A stretch of 64,000 bases of DNA from Pyrrhosoma nymphula (Eukaryota; Arthropoda; Insecta; Odonata; Coenagrionidae), in the NCBI GenBank assembly GCA_963573305.1, contig OY754329.1, positions 132,171,422-132,235,421 on the forward strand, written 5' to 3'. The notes under the pieces were generated by a model. It was not told where the DNA came from. It worked only from the letters and a program-made list of their open reading frames with translations, and ran no database searches. Positions 12,722 to 25,500 of the stretch are shown here, one piece after another. Each line of letters starts with the position of its first letter. Position 1 is the stretch's first letter. Position numbers and translations under genes: made by a program.

Positions 12722-15700
12722 GGCGATTTTCTTAGCTTTGAGCCATATATATTTCACTAGTTATGCGATGACTTCTTAGTATTACTTTCTGCCTTTACAT
12801 TAAGTTCACTACTTTATGTTCGTCGATAGGTAATAATTTACTAGGCGGAGCTAAACACATAGCAGGTGTTCGTTATTCTAACTTGCGCCAAATTGCATTT
12901 CCGGGATTTTTCCGCGTTCCAAATCGCGTGCTGTTTTTTTATTTTCTTTATCGCAGCGTTTGGCAAGGCAAATTGCACCAATTTTCGGGGCCACTATAAA
13001 TCACGAGATTTGTCTCCGCGCTACCCGTATTTCCTCCCTGCCTGCGTGGTCCCGTCTTCGCAAACAGATAACTTCTGAGATTCCAGTGTACACAGGCCTT
13101 TTTCGGATTTTCTGTTTCTCCCACCCACCGATTAACTGCACTCACAAGTTTTTTATTCATTAAATTCACTCTACAGCCTCACGTAAATCTTTTCAATCCT
13201 TACGCTTGAAAATGTATTTCCAATACCTTTAATTTCAGTCTGTTCAAGGTATGTTTTAAATTCTCGCGCCAGTTTGTTTTTATTTGACCCATTTTTATAC
13301 CCAAACCTGAAAAAAAAGAAAATCTGTATATTTATTTTATTTCCTTTATTTCAGGAACCGGTAGAACCTGTAGGTGCATGGAGAAGAGGGGGAAAGAGAG
13401 TCTGAGAAAAGGTAGGGAGCCAAATTACCTCTTCAAAATGTTGCATGACCACCGAGCTTAAAACCCCGCCTACCTTTGAATATTAGGTTAAAGGGAGATT
13501 TATTATATGATAGCATTTCAATTTTAAATAACAATATTTCTTAGATATGTATTTAGTAGTAGTAGTAGAAAAAATACTGCTTAAAAACGGTTTCATTGAT
13601 TGCATTTGATATTTTGTAGATTTTTAAATGCTTTCAATGAATTTTGGTGGAGATGTGAAAAATTGTCAGTTATATTAGTGATCATTTGGATGTATTTTTG
13701 AGACGATTTATTTTTCGATAAAAGATGAGGATAAAAACTTTAACTCTTACAAGATTGTGAGTGTAAACAAATCAATTATGGTTTTCAATTTAGTAATATT
13801 AATGCAGCCATGCCATGCCATGGAACTTGGCCATGGATCATTTCGCCACATCCAATATTAGTATTAGGCACTCCCACGTATCATCATGTATCCATCAGTC
13901 TGTCTCCATTTTAACAGTATTTAAATAATCAAAATAACGTTGTGTTAATCTCTTATTTATGCTACGTATAATCTAGGTTCTAGGCTTTCCCCTTACATGA
14001 GCCAATGAGATCTCAAATGTTGTCCGTTTTTTTTGACATTTTTAGTTGGGTTAGCATAAGCATTCTTCTATCTGCATTCTTTTTTTACGTGAGTAGGGCT
14101 GAGTCTGTAATCAGTGTTCTTTTAACTAGAAAATAACATTTAGCGTTAATTTTTAAAATCTTTTTTACCTTAGGCTTAATTTTGCAGTGACACAATGGAC
14201 AAGGTTGTCTAATATCAATCTTGCTCTCAACGGCACATTTACTCCTTTGGAGCATAGGTAGCCCGACGATTGTCTGGATAACCCCTTTCTTCAGCTTAAA
14301 TTATCGAGGGGCGTTGATTTAATGGAAAGTGTGCTATGTTCCTATTTGGCTGATAAACAATAAATATTGCCCTATGGGATTTTCTGCAACTCGCCCAGGG
14401 GAAAAGAATGTAAAAATATTAGTCTCATGATATTTTTTTTTAATTTCAAACAAAAACATGAGTGAGAAGCAATAAGAAAATGTAGAAACAGCATTTTTAT
14501 TAAAAATACTAAAGTATTAAAACAATACATATCGGTATTAATTTAAAACAGAATAAAAAAAATTGGTGACACGTCTATAGAATGAAAAATGTAGGCTGAC
14601 GCTATTATTGACGCTATCAATCGAATTCACTATAATTTTTAAAATATATTTATTTCCTTAGGCACTTGAGCTTTATTTCCAACAAGATACGCATCATGGA
14701 ATTTTTTAATTTGAAAATATGAGGAATGTGATCACTGAGAAAATAATAGTAAATATTGCATTTAGGCTACAGGCAATATAATTCGATAACAATAAATATA
14801 AAGCAGCAGCATGCACAAATACATTAGATCAAAATAGACAGCAATCAGAACATATGATTCAAAATTTGCTGACGCTATATTAATTTAGCATAAAATTTCT
14901 TCAATAACACCATTTTCTATCAATTATAGATATGTAGCAATAGTGGTTTTACAACCTTTTGTGTGATATAAAAAGAAAATAGATTTATTATTTGGAATTA
15001 AATATTCTTTTGAATGACATTAGTTTTTTATTGTAGTATTATTTAGTGGCACATTTGAGTGACAGCAGTTTTAAAAATACATTAACCGATTTTACAATTT
15101 TATTTATATCAGGTAGATTGCTCCAGTATTTAGTGCTTAGCCTAGAAATGAATCCAGCTGTCGGCTATCTGTCGTGAGATAAGGGTTCTGATTTTCTCTA
15201 CGGTGATAATTTTTTGCACATTCTAAAGTTTTTTATGTTATTTGTCCAGTTATAAGTCGCTGACTCCGTTTACATCTACGTTCAAAATTTATTTCCGTGA
15301 GTCCTACCTTACAAAGTTGATGAGAAAAATAATTTATGCTCGCGATGTGAGACTCGTGTGTCGATATTTCGACCTTTTAGTCTCATTTGCTTACAGTACC
15401 CATTAGTTAAGCTCACTGCTAAGCACCTAAATGGGAGAGAAGGGGAATTCGAAAACGTGTATGAGTGAGTTATGGAGGCGAGGAGCAATCCAACCCGGTC
15501 CAGAGGAAAAGGGAAAGGCTGAACGGAGCTGGAAAGTTTAAGGGGAAAATCTCATCGCGTTTCCAACGGATCTGATATGCTGGTCCCTTTCTTTTCCCTG
15601 CCACCAAATTCCCCTATTCCTTTCCGTTCGTCCGCCCTACCCATTTGCAAGCAAACCCTTTTTATGTGAGCAGGGCGTAGTAAAACTCGCCTCCCATGCT

Positions 15701-17493
15701 CCTCTCACTCTCGTATCTTATTCTTCAGCGAGACGTCTCTCCGACCAATCCATTCCTTCACATCGTTTCCCACCGAAAGATTCGGCAGCTCCACACTTGT
15801 TTCATTCCCTTGCTTTGTCTTTCTTCGCCGACCTCCTTTGCCTACTGCCCTCCCTCGTCCCTGTACTTTATGATTCTCTCTCTCTCTGGCCGGCGATATT
15901 GCGATATATCGGGTAAGGTATGCGATATCCAACAGCTCTATCATTGTCTCCATGCGATGTTGCATCCTATCCATTACGTGCCCTTAAAATTACCGTTGTC
16001 TAGCGATGAGGGTTTATTAATAACTCAGTCAACGTTTATCAATCAATGTCAGCGCGAATTTGACAACCATTTATCCGTCTTTATTTTTGAAACCGATTTC
16101 CATACACAAAACACCAAACAATTACCCGTCTCCAGTACAACTTCCAAACAAACAAATGCCTAGCGTTTTTATATTTTTCTCTCTGCACGCCACAATGAAG
16201 TGAAAATAATAATCAGAAATTATAATCAAATAATTAAAAATATTCGTTGAATAAAAATATTTCAAAAGTGTTTGGAGCCATAAGTATGAAACTGCTCATT
16301 AACGACTTGGAGAGATATTGCATCGTATTTATGAGATGTTGTGTTGCAATATTTGGAGGTCGCGATATGCGGTACATCAGCTTATGCGATGGACGAAAGA
16401 TCATGATTTTTATGCAAACATTACTTTTTGAAATGCAGAATTCGAACAGCCCAACTTCATTCTTTCCTGAACTTGGCTTTCTCTCCTAGCATCTTATATT
16501 CTTCGAAAATGTCGATATGCAATTATCCTTCATTTATCCTATTTTATATCTCCTCTCCTTTATCAGTATCCGGTGAGGAAAATTATGAAGTTTTGCGTTG
16601 TTACTTCAATCATTAACTCTGTTTTTCACGATTGTATTTATATAAACTCTCCCAAACGTAACTTTTACTTGAAAGTTTTCTTAACACTGTCATCCCTTCA
16701 GATTTTTATTCTTCAGACCTAACTCGAATTCCCAGATTCAACATGGTTTCGATCACAGCTGTGAAAACATGAATTGAGCACCATCCACATCGCAAACATC
16801 GTGTTCTCATGGAGAGACGTCATCACCTGGATCTCTTTTGCCGCCTTTTTTTGTTGTATCACCTGATTACCTTGTAAGTTTCTTTGGGATGATTTAAATT
16901 ACTGAGTGACGAAACATTTGAAGTTCTGATATAGACTGATTTCGAATTTCTTCAGAAGTCTTCACGATCGATTGTCATCGGATTTTATGTAAAATCTCCT
17001 TCGAATTTCTATGGACGCATACATTGAAGATTTTCATAGATTTAAACAATGGTCCATTCATACCTCGTTTGGTATTGTTGAAATTTCCTAAATATATGTA
17101 ATTTTTCAGATTTTTATGCTAAATTATGAGGCGAACGTATTTCAATCACTTATTCCTTGAGAAATGTTAAACCGTTCTATTGAAAAATTTATTTAAGATA
17201 AAAATTTGCAGGTACATACATTTAAAAAGGCTTTTGGTCCTTATTGTATAGTAATGCCTACTTACTCAACATGCCAATTTATTAGTTCCCCAATGGTAGA
17301 ATAACATTTGAGATAGTAAGCTGAAGAATGAAAATTTCCTTGAAAATGCTGTAGAATATTTTAAGAACGCTTTCTGTCCATTTCAAACATTATTCAGCAC
17401 TATCATGTGGCACTACGTTTATTACTGGAGGCAAATTGTCAAAGACAGCTATTCTTGTATTGAGTAGAAATCATTGACGTTCAAATAATATGT
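12722..17493. other. AT-rich region, no gene recognised
   Basis: About 4.8 kb without a supportable feature apart from a (TAG)n microsatellite near 13553-13568 and a pyrimidine-rich, higher-GC patch at 15590-15900. The 155-codon frame at 15696-16163 (+) starts in that patch and has no recognisable domain. Confidence 0.5.
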
Positions 17494-17560
17494 AAGATTT
17501 GTATCTCGAGGATAGGTCAAAAATTTATAAACTATAACTCCTTGCCAACGTTTCGGTGTA

Positions 17561-18523
17561 CGAGGGGGGACCCAAAAATAACCGGACACAATTTTTTTTA
17601 AATACCAGAATTTATTTTTTTGAGTTAGAAACGTTGGCCACCTTCGAAGTACTCTCCATTAACGCTAATGCATTGGTTCAAACGTTTTTTCCACTGCGCG
17701 AAACACCGTTGGTACTCGTTCTTTCCGATGCCTTGCAGCGCCATCTTCGATTTTGTTTTCACCTCCGGAATGTCTGCAAAACGTTTCCCTTTCAGCTCTT
17801 TTTTTCATTCGGGAGAACAATAAGAAGTCACAAAGTGCTAGATATGGTGATTAGGGTGGTTTAGGAAGCGGTGTCATGCAGTTTTTCGCTAAAAAATCAC
17901 GCACAGAAATGGCTGTGTGAGCTGGTGCATTGTCATGGTGGAAGAACCAGTCCCCACTCCGCCACAAAACGCGCCGTTTCAATTCGTCTCATTTGCAATT
18001 CTTCGGCTAAAATGCGCTGCACTGAACTCCACGAAAGACCAGATGGTTCAGCGAGTTCATCAATAGTACGCCTTCTATCCTGGTACACAAGCGCATGAAT
18101 TTTTTCCACGTTTTCATCAGTTCTGGACGTTGAAGGCCGGCCCGGGCGTTGAATGTCTTCGATCGCCATGTTGCCGCGTTTGAATCGCGAATACCACCCA
18201 TAAACTTGAGTTCTTTTTCAAGGCGTGTTCTTTATAAGCTGTAGACAAGATATCAACCACATCCGACGCACTTTTTCCGAGCAGAAAACAAAATTTCAAT
18301 GCTGCACGCTGTTCTCGAATATCAGCCATTTCAAAAATCGAAGAGGTCGATAAACTCGTCGAACGAAAACTGTCACAGGGGCTCGCTACAACCGTCTAAA
18401 AGGACGCCGCTTACAACAATGGCTCAGGTGAGGTTACTTAACACCCACCCAGTGGGAGATGCCCGAACTACAAGAACGACGCACGCAGCGAATTCCGTCC
18501 GGTTATTTTTGGGTCCCCCCTCG
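17561..18523 (-). mobile_element. Internally deleted mariner (Tc1/mariner superfamily)
   Basis: Terminal inverted repeats are clear: CGAGGGGGGACCCAAAAATA at 17561 and its reverse complement ending at 18523, extending through CCGGA. A TA dinucleotide flanks both ends (17559-17560 and 18524-18525), the standard mariner target duplication. The element is 963 bp, shorter than the usual ~1.3 kb, because the middle of the transposase gene is missing. It is inserted in the left arm of the palindromic element, so it is younger than that element. The uninterrupted sister arm confirms the pre-insertion sequence exactly. Confidence 0.95.
17600..18329 (-). pseudogene. Mariner transposase pseudogene
   Basis: The N-terminal helix-turn-helix is visible from the start codon at 18329 (MADIREQRAALKFCFLLGKS, then a STAYKEHAL stretch). 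After a frameshift comes the second DNA-binding half, with GRPSTSRTDENVEKIHALV and LSWSSVQRILAEELQMRRI. The sequence then jumps to WRSGDWFFHHDNAPAHTAI, so the segment with the first catalytic Asp (the TGDE region of the DD34D triad) is deleted. The second Asp (HHDN) and the third (CDFLLF) are still readable, with a stop codon and SPYL for SPDL between them. The protein cannot be functional, but the ends could be moved in trans by a related transposase. Confidence 0.9.
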
Positions 18524-18852
18524 TATAATTGACACCATCTTCAGGGCTGCAATTAACGGTACAACAACATTATTAATGAAGTAACATAAAAAATATCACA
18601 AGTTTCACCTTACAAATCAAAGTATCTTACACTTCATTAGAATATACAAATAAAAATTACCTAGGATTTAGCCAGGAAAATCATGTTTCAACAATCAACA
18701 CCACATTGAAACATGATGTTCCTGGCTAAATCCGAGGTAATTCTTATTTGTATATTCTAATGAAGTGTAAGATACTTTGATTTGTAAGGTGAAACTTGTG
18801 ATATTTTTTATGTTACTTCATTAATAATGTTGTTGTACCGTTAATTGTAGCC

Positions 18853-18882
18853 CTGACGATGGTGTCAATTATACACCGAAAC
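18853..18882 (+). ncRNA. Hammerhead-like motif, right arm of palindromic element
   Basis: CTGACGA (18853-18859), one extra T, GGTGT (18861-18865), loop caattat, ACACC (18873-18877), GAAAC (18878-18882). The hairpin is a perfect 5 bp. The bases after GAAAC (GTTGGCAAGG) do not give the expected GTH cleavage triplet and I could not pair a stem I, so catalysis is doubtful. The downstream A/T block ('gtttataaa') matches the layout of the other copies. Confidence 0.55.
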
Positions 18883-18938
18883 GTTGGCAAGGAGTTATAG
18901 TTTATAAATTTTTGATCTATCCTCGAGATATAAATCTT

Positions 18939-21904
18939 CCATTCCATAAAGAGGTCTATAATACAATACTGCAGTTCAAATATTATTTATTGTTGGAGCA
19001 ATGAGTGCGTGTCGGTAATGTAAAAAAGATGATAAATTGTGCTTGAAAATTGGGTTATGGCGCGAGTTTTATTCTCATTGAAATGGAAGGATATGTGTTG
19101 GTATGGTTATCAAATATTGCGTTTAGGTGTTATCTTTAATGAGGGAGAGCGAATAATTTATGCTGCTGGATCTTCTATTTTAAGTTACTGATTTGGTGAT
19201 AATAGGTCAGTTGAATGTGTCTCAAGGCAAAAGCATCAATTGAAATTCAAATTTTTTCGAACTTAGAAGTTTTACTATGAAAATTATTTAAATGAATGAG
19301 TTATAAATGTTAAATTACATGAATTTTTATGTTTAAATGCGTGGATAATGTTTGTAAAATGCAGCTTTATGAGATTTTTTGGAACCTTCTGACAAGCCAT
19401 GTGGCTTTGAAGGACCACATGGTATATATGCAATAAAGGCATACTATCTACAATAAAAAAAGTAAAATATATTGGCTAATTATTGAGTATTTTATGAGTA
19501 TCAAGTATTTAGGGCTATATAAATTGCAAGTTTTCAGACTATAAACTAACGCTAATTAGTGAATATGAGTGCCAATCACTACATAAAATAGCGCTTTTAT
19601 CCATACTTCTATTGTTTCCATTGACATTGAAATAATTCTCTTCTACGTTTTATTAAGACCTGCTACATTTATTCCACCCCACTTTTGTATGGGAAGTGGT
19701 TTATTTCTTTCAAATTCCTTGGTTTGCTCCATGGAACCCCTCAACTGCCTCCACATCGTGTTATTATAATATCATTTTTTCTCTTTAAACAACCCAGAGG
19801 AAGTTTGAGAGTAAGAATCAAGCAATTAGACCTGTTTTCAAAACCTGTATTATTTACACTCATATGCGGCGATGTAACCCTCCAGTACGAATTTTCATCT
19901 CTTTGTGAACGGTGATTTTGTGGCTAATGACAATGAATGGCCATCGAGAACAGCAGATAGGGGACAAATGCGCCATGGAGCATGAATTTATTTACTTTCA
20001 TAGCTTTTTGTTGCTTGTTTCCACGTCCCCAAGCAACTATTTTTCATAACTTTATCGCAAGGTTTCTTTAACCTTATTACGCCACCCTATTCTTCACGGT
20101 TTGAGTCCACATACTTTCCCTTTCACTTTATTAATTCGGTGGGGTTTTGTTTGTTTTTTCCTCCATTTTATTTCATGCCGGAAATCCTCGTTCTTTTTTT
20201 ACGATTTAAGCATGTTTTCCCATTTCTTCGCAAATAATGTTCATGGCACTACAGGGAGCTATCTTTCCTCCCCGATAACTTTCACCCGACCTTTCGTTCC
20301 GAAACAATGTGCGAGCTTCCGTGTTATTTTGCTAGGAAGACCCGTGAAAACTAATATACGCGCTACATTTCCGATACAAAACCAATTTAACGGTACATGA
20401 CTCCCTGACGTATCTCGGAACGTCAACCACTTGAATATTCACTGGGGAGAGAGGAATGTAGTCTCCATTAGTCCTCCTTAAAAGGGTTTTCTCCATTTTT
20501 TCTTTCTTCCCCTTGTTTATTTCTTCTTCTTCTTCGGGGGGTTTATTTTTCGCTATCTTCCGTCGCCTATCTCCTTCTGTCTCTCTCTCTCTCTCCTTCC
20601 ACTTCTTAGGACGGAGTTTTGGAAGGAGGATTTTTTTCTACCATCCCTCGTGTCAGCCTCGTCCCTAATTAAGACCGTATCTAATCTAATTTCCTCTCCA
20701 TTTCCTCCATCCTTTTATAAGTCGATTCGCCTGCCTCTTTCTTCCCCCTCTCTCCCCCTTTCTCTCTTCATCCCTTCTCCACGTTACTTCTCTATCTTAA
20801 CACAAACACACACTTTGACTACTGTACACTGATCAAGTTGGTTCTTCATACGAATTCCCTTTTCTCTTTTCCCCCATCTCTCCCTTCTCCTTCATCTTGG
20901 GCGCCTTCGTCTAGTTCTTCTTTATTCCTTCTCTCTTTTATCCTCTCAATCTTTACGTGCTCTCTCCTTCATCTCGTGTTGCCTTTTTTCGTGTCGGAAT
21001 TTTGTTGTTCCTTCCCCGACTCCTCCTTATCTCCACTTAGATAGGGATAGTGTGTTTCCATATTTATTTTATAGCCGGGTGGCGTCTGGTTATTCTCCCG
21101 CGATAGACGTTCTTTATTTGCATTCTGCGTAATTTTGTTGCTTTATTTTATGCCCTTCTCCTCCAAAATAAAGCGAGTTTGTTTTCCTTGGCTTCCTATC
21201 GAATGAATAAAATTGATCCATGTTATTTTCAAGTCTTGCAGTAGTGTCAGCGAAAAAAACTGGTTTTCTTTCTTTCAAAATTCATGAATTCGCAAAGCAG
21301 AATTTTTTCTAGCAAAATCAATGTATTTTATTTTTAAGAAGAGCTTAGAATCATAATTTATGTATTTAACTTGTAAAATACTAGCGGAGAGCACAATTGA
21401 AATCCAACACGGGAAAGGAAATATTTAGCATGGTGCATTGGATACAAGAATTCCTTCCAATATGATACGTAAATAGCAAGGGTATAAATTGCAAGCAGCA
21501 TAGAAGACTCGGAACCATTATATATAAATGAACCGTTAGACAGAAGTCAGAAAGCATACGAAGCACTATATTTTAAGGGGATACACACAATTCTTTTGAG
21601 TATCAATATGTGCGCATTATGGCATACATTCTTCAGCACCATCCCACCTCAGTCCACTGACAAAGATGGTTTACATCAGATCCCAAGTTAATAGCTGACG
21701 TACATAACTTGGTTTCTACCTGGAAATGAGTTTATAGTAGGCCACCATGTATTCAACTCTCTGGTTTTAATTGGCGAAGGCTATATTGGGACAAAAATCA
21801 CTTTAAAAATATAAACCATCAGCCTCAAAGTTGCTATTTCCTGTGCATGAAAGACACCTCCAAAGACCCGAATCAATTCATCGCACATGAGTGAAATTTT
21901 GGAC
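18939..21904. other. Gene-free region with a pyrimidine-rich island
   Basis: No gene recognised. About 20440-21030 is strongly pyrimidine-rich on the + strand with a (TC)n run near 20580. The frames at 20101-20400, 20650-20832 and 20838-21044 translate to Ser/Leu/Phe/Pro-rich low-complexity peptides. Confidence 0.5.
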
Positions 21905-22290
21905 GATGACAGCTTCAGTACAAAAGAAATTGAAAGCAACGGAAATGTGGTTCTACCGAAAAATGGTGACGATCAAATGGATGGATATATACACTAACGA
22001 AGAAGTCCCTCGAAGAGTTGGAGAGAAAAGAAGTATAATGAAAACCCTGTGATGAAGGAAAGACAAAAGTATTGGACACATCTTACGACGCAGCAGCCAA
22101 ATGGAAAATAAATTGGACGGAGGTGTGAATGGAAAAAATTACAGAGGAAAACTAAGAATGGAATACATGAGGCAAATTATGAAGGACATCAAAGAGAAGA
22201 ATTGTGTAGGAATGAAGTGGTTGGCGGAAAGGAGAGTGGAAAGAAGAGCTGCATAAAGCCAATCTTTGGATTAATAACTACTAATGAGGA
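21905..22290 (+). pseudogene. Non-LTR retrotransposon fragment (C-terminal region)
   Basis: Two phases, joined by a frameshift near 22050, read EMWFYRKMVTIKWMDIYTNE, VPRRVGEKRSIMKTL, then RKDKSIGHILRRSSQMENKL and MRQIMKDIKEKNCVGMKWLA. These match, in order, the last ~130 residues of the LINE at 8695-9712 (EMWCYRRILKISW, VTNETVLRR, WIGHIIRHEG), and the final 'gcataaagccaatctttgga' resembles that element's 3' end. It is a decayed 5'-truncated copy of a related element. Confidence 0.75.
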
Positions 22291-22485
22291 TGAGTTGAAT
22301 TTAAACAAGGCTGAATAAACTTAAGTAATACAAATTATCCCTCATTTCGGCATCTATCTGGTTTTAAGTGAATTACTTAATTCATATTTGATTGACCTCC
22401 GTCCGGTCGTTTTCACCAAATGAAATTAAATAAGATTTATAATAACTAATGTAATGTCTATAATAAAACTTATATACTACGAATA

Positions 22486-22590
22486 AAGCATAGCTGCTTG
22501 CGCAATGGTCAGGCACTGAAGTGGCCTGGTTAGATTCCTGGTCCAGTCGGATCTTTTTTGTGGCAGTTTCTAAGTAAATATTTTATTTTT
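22486..22590 (+). repeat. tRNA-derived SINE, family B
   Basis: A-box-like TAGCTGCTTGCGCAATGGTC, then CTGGTTAGATTCCTGG as B box, followed by TCCAGTCGGATCTTTTTTGTGG. The same tail (GTC-AGACG-A-T run-C-TGG) is found in the copies at 9788-9900 (-) and 43490-43640 (+). The anticodon-arm part is shortened, so this is not a tRNA gene. Confidence 0.55.
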
Positions 22591-25500
22591 AATCGCTGAG
22601 ACACATCAACTATTTACATATTATGTGTTGTTTTTTAAGTTATAGTGGGTAATTGTTGTTTTTATTATTACGAAATACATGTTCGATTTTTTATGGATTC
22701 GATGCTGGATAGCGCCTGATGCCTTTCCTATAAATGTCAAGGTGGAACAAACCTAAGAAACCTTTAATTCCAGATGGAAAATCCCATTTGAGTAGTACTT
22801 GATCATTATTGGTCCTTCAATCCTAAGACTGGTTCAACATTTTCCTGCTTAACTTTGTGAAATTTCATGGTGAACTTCTGGTTGACTTCAGCCTTACGTC
22901 ACCAGAGCACATACAGATACGTTTCATAGCGCCATATTGGCATCAATGTTGTGCGTGTTGCGTCGTTTACAAGTGCCAGAAATGCCAGGGACAAAGCAGT
23001 CGAGCCGGTGCACCGATCGTATATCAGCCGGGGTCGACTGCTTGGTGCAAGAAAATGATCTATTGCGCCTAGAACACGGAAAAAAGACCGCAAGGTTTCA
23101 GATGTGAAGGAAATATTTATGTCTAAGAAAATATGTGCTTGTAATTTTTACAATACTTCTGGTCTCAATCTTGAATGATTAACCTTCTAAATCGGCGCAT
23201 TCGAAGTGACTTTCCTGTGCCCTCTTTCCATTCCTTGGTTATAGACAAAAGAAACATTAAAAATGTATATTTTCGCAGCTAGTTCTCCGGCATAATGAAG
23301 GATGTTTAAGACCAGTGGGGTTCGGTAACTATGCAACCCTATTGACACCGATGAAAATATGGCGCCTCGAAATGGGCACGCTTCGGCTCTACGGCGGGGA
23401 TAACAGATAAGCTCTCTGTGTTCTGGTCCTTCCCTTTGTAATGCTGGTTTCCTTTCTCCCTGGCAATCGTAATTTCCTCTTTATTTGATCAATGTATTTA
23501 TCCCTTGGCCTTCCTCATGGGACTTACCCCCCCAATTTTGCCTCCAGTTATATTCATCACACACCCATTGTGTCTCATAGTGTGCTCAATTTATCTGGTT
23601 TTTCTTTTCTGCATAATTTTCCATCTAGTCCTTTCCTACCTTTGTGTACACTTCCTCATTTCTTATATAATACCTGTGTGATCCTGAGCATCCGCCGCCA
23701 GCACCAGGTTTTAAAAGCTCCTAATCATTTCTGGTCTGGTTTTCAACATGTGTATATTTTCGATCTATAGAGTGCCAAGCTTCACACTAATGTTTTACAT
23801 ACTGTTTTCTCATTTGTTATACTATCGTCTTTGAACACAGAAGTTGCCTTGTACTTAATATGGCACCAAAATAATTTAGAGGAATGAACGCGCGACTCGA
23901 TATTTTTGCTCTCTTATTACTCTAATCTGCTTATTTTTTCGTGCTCAATTGTTGGGAAGCTCTGACGAATAAAGCTTAAAGGCTAAAAGCTAAAAATCAT
24001 TTTAAAAAACTTGAAAATGGACTTAGTTTCTCGCAAATGCATTTCTTTTCTTCGTTTATGAATATGATAATAAACGGCATGAAAGGGAGTTGACAGTGTG
24101 AGACTGGAAAGGGTTTCGTTGTCATGGGAATAGTCCTTCTTTCTTAAGTTAGCCGGCATAAATCTGAATGTCTTACATCGGCTTTTTCCTTTTCAATCAA
24201 ATCCCTCTTATGTAGTCCGTCCTCACATCTCTCCCTCGCCACCATCCCGAAAAAAAACCCCTGCCACTCTAAACCCCTCATGCTATACAGTAAGTGAGGA
24301 GACCACTTCCACACCTAAAAAAACTTCATTTCACCACTCGAAACTTCCATTCATTCGGATTCGATTTTTTCTCAGGGAATGTTTCCAGCCTCAATATTTT
24401 TCTTTTGTAACTCGATGATTTATAATTCTGTTCCCTCCCCCCAACTTCTTCCCACACGATGGTCAAAGTTTGTCGGGTAAAGTTGAGTTTTGTATCTTGC
24501 TATATTTATCACGCCAGTTCCCTTTTTCTCGCCCAAGAATTTCCTGCCTCACTTTTTTCGAGTTTTCTCCCACGGTCACCACTCACCTTCCCCTCCCCCT
24601 CACACCGTCCCTCGCCGCCCACTTGAGCCGGCAACCCCCCTGATCTCCTTCCATGGTTCCTCTCCTCTTCGTCCCAATCTTCCACCTCTCTTCCGCCATC
24701 CCATCTTTGTTTCTTTGACACCCTAACTGCTGTATCTGCTGTAACATCCTAAAACCTTTTTCATCCCATTCATGCTCGCTCGGGATTTACTTTTTCATCC
24801 CGCTATCTTTTGGCCCCTAATACTCCACCTAAATTTATTCGTTTGTATGTTTATATTTAAATAATTTGACTTAATACGGCCTTTTTCAAAGTTCCGATTT
24901 CATTCGCTGTCCTTTTGTTCTTTTACCCAGGAATTTCTCCTCCCATCTCGACATTTCCTTCTGCACCTTTATTCCTCAGTGATCCTTCTTTAGCTCGGCC
25001 TCCTCATATTTCACTTATTTTTCGGGCCAAATTGGTTTTTTTTCATCTAAGTTTCCTTGTGTACCATTTTAGCCCGCCTTCCTCATGGTTCAGTTTTCAG
25101 ACGGGTCTCGCTTCAGAACCGATTCGGACGTCTTATGAGGGAAAACAACCTTGTGTGCCTTTATTTTGAGATGGAAGACCAAGGTCGTAGTGCTCGACAC
25201 GATGCGTATTGTTTTATAATATAAATTTAGTATAATTTAAAAGTAATGTTTGAAGTGCACAAACACATTATCTCGCTTAGCACTGCTATTACATACTGGA
25301 AAATTAGTAATGTGTAAAATATATTGTTCGTACATTGATTATATGAACCATTTCCATCAGCTAAAATCTTAATTATCCGAAAATATCTCACCGAAACTTG
25401 TAAGTTTCATGGGAATCCACTATGCCATAACTAGACAAGTTGGTTATTTGTAAAACATCTGCTGATTGTGATTAAAGAAAAGGAACGGTGCTATATGAAA

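Larger units (their letters stand above)
17541..18544 (-). ncRNA. Hammerhead-like motif of the left arm, interrupted by mariner
   Basis: Read on the minus strand with the mariner left out, the motif is CTGAAGA, T, GGTGT-caattat-ACACC as stem II, then GAAAC. The mariner lies at the TA inside the stem II loop, so the two halves are at 18524-18542 and 17545-17560. The uninterrupted sister copy is at 18853-18882. After GAAAC the sequence is GTTGGC instead of a GTH triplet, so the cleavage site looks lost even without the insertion. Confidence 0.6.
17494..18938. mobile_element. Long palindromic (foldback) element, split by a mariner
   Basis: Removing the mariner at 17561-18523 and one TA leaves two 233-bp arms (17494-17560 joined to 18524-18691, and 18706-18938) around a 14-bp loop at 18692-18705. 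The arms are near-perfect inverted copies with only a handful of differences, for example 'cctagga' against 'cctcgga'. The arm ends are 'aagattt' and 'aaatctt'. Each arm contains a hammerhead-like motif close to its outer end. No target-site duplication was evident. High arm identity suggests a young element or ongoing gene conversion. It has no coding capacity of its own. Confidence 0.85.

Noticed and set aside
13553..13568. TAG repeat as a possible regular array
   Set aside because: A simple trinucleotide microsatellite of about five units. No CRISPR-like repeats and spacers occur anywhere in the window.
17871..18098. Plus-strand open frame inside the mariner
   Set aside because: It is the shadow of the minus-strand transposase pseudogene, whose DNA-binding and HHDN motifs are clear.
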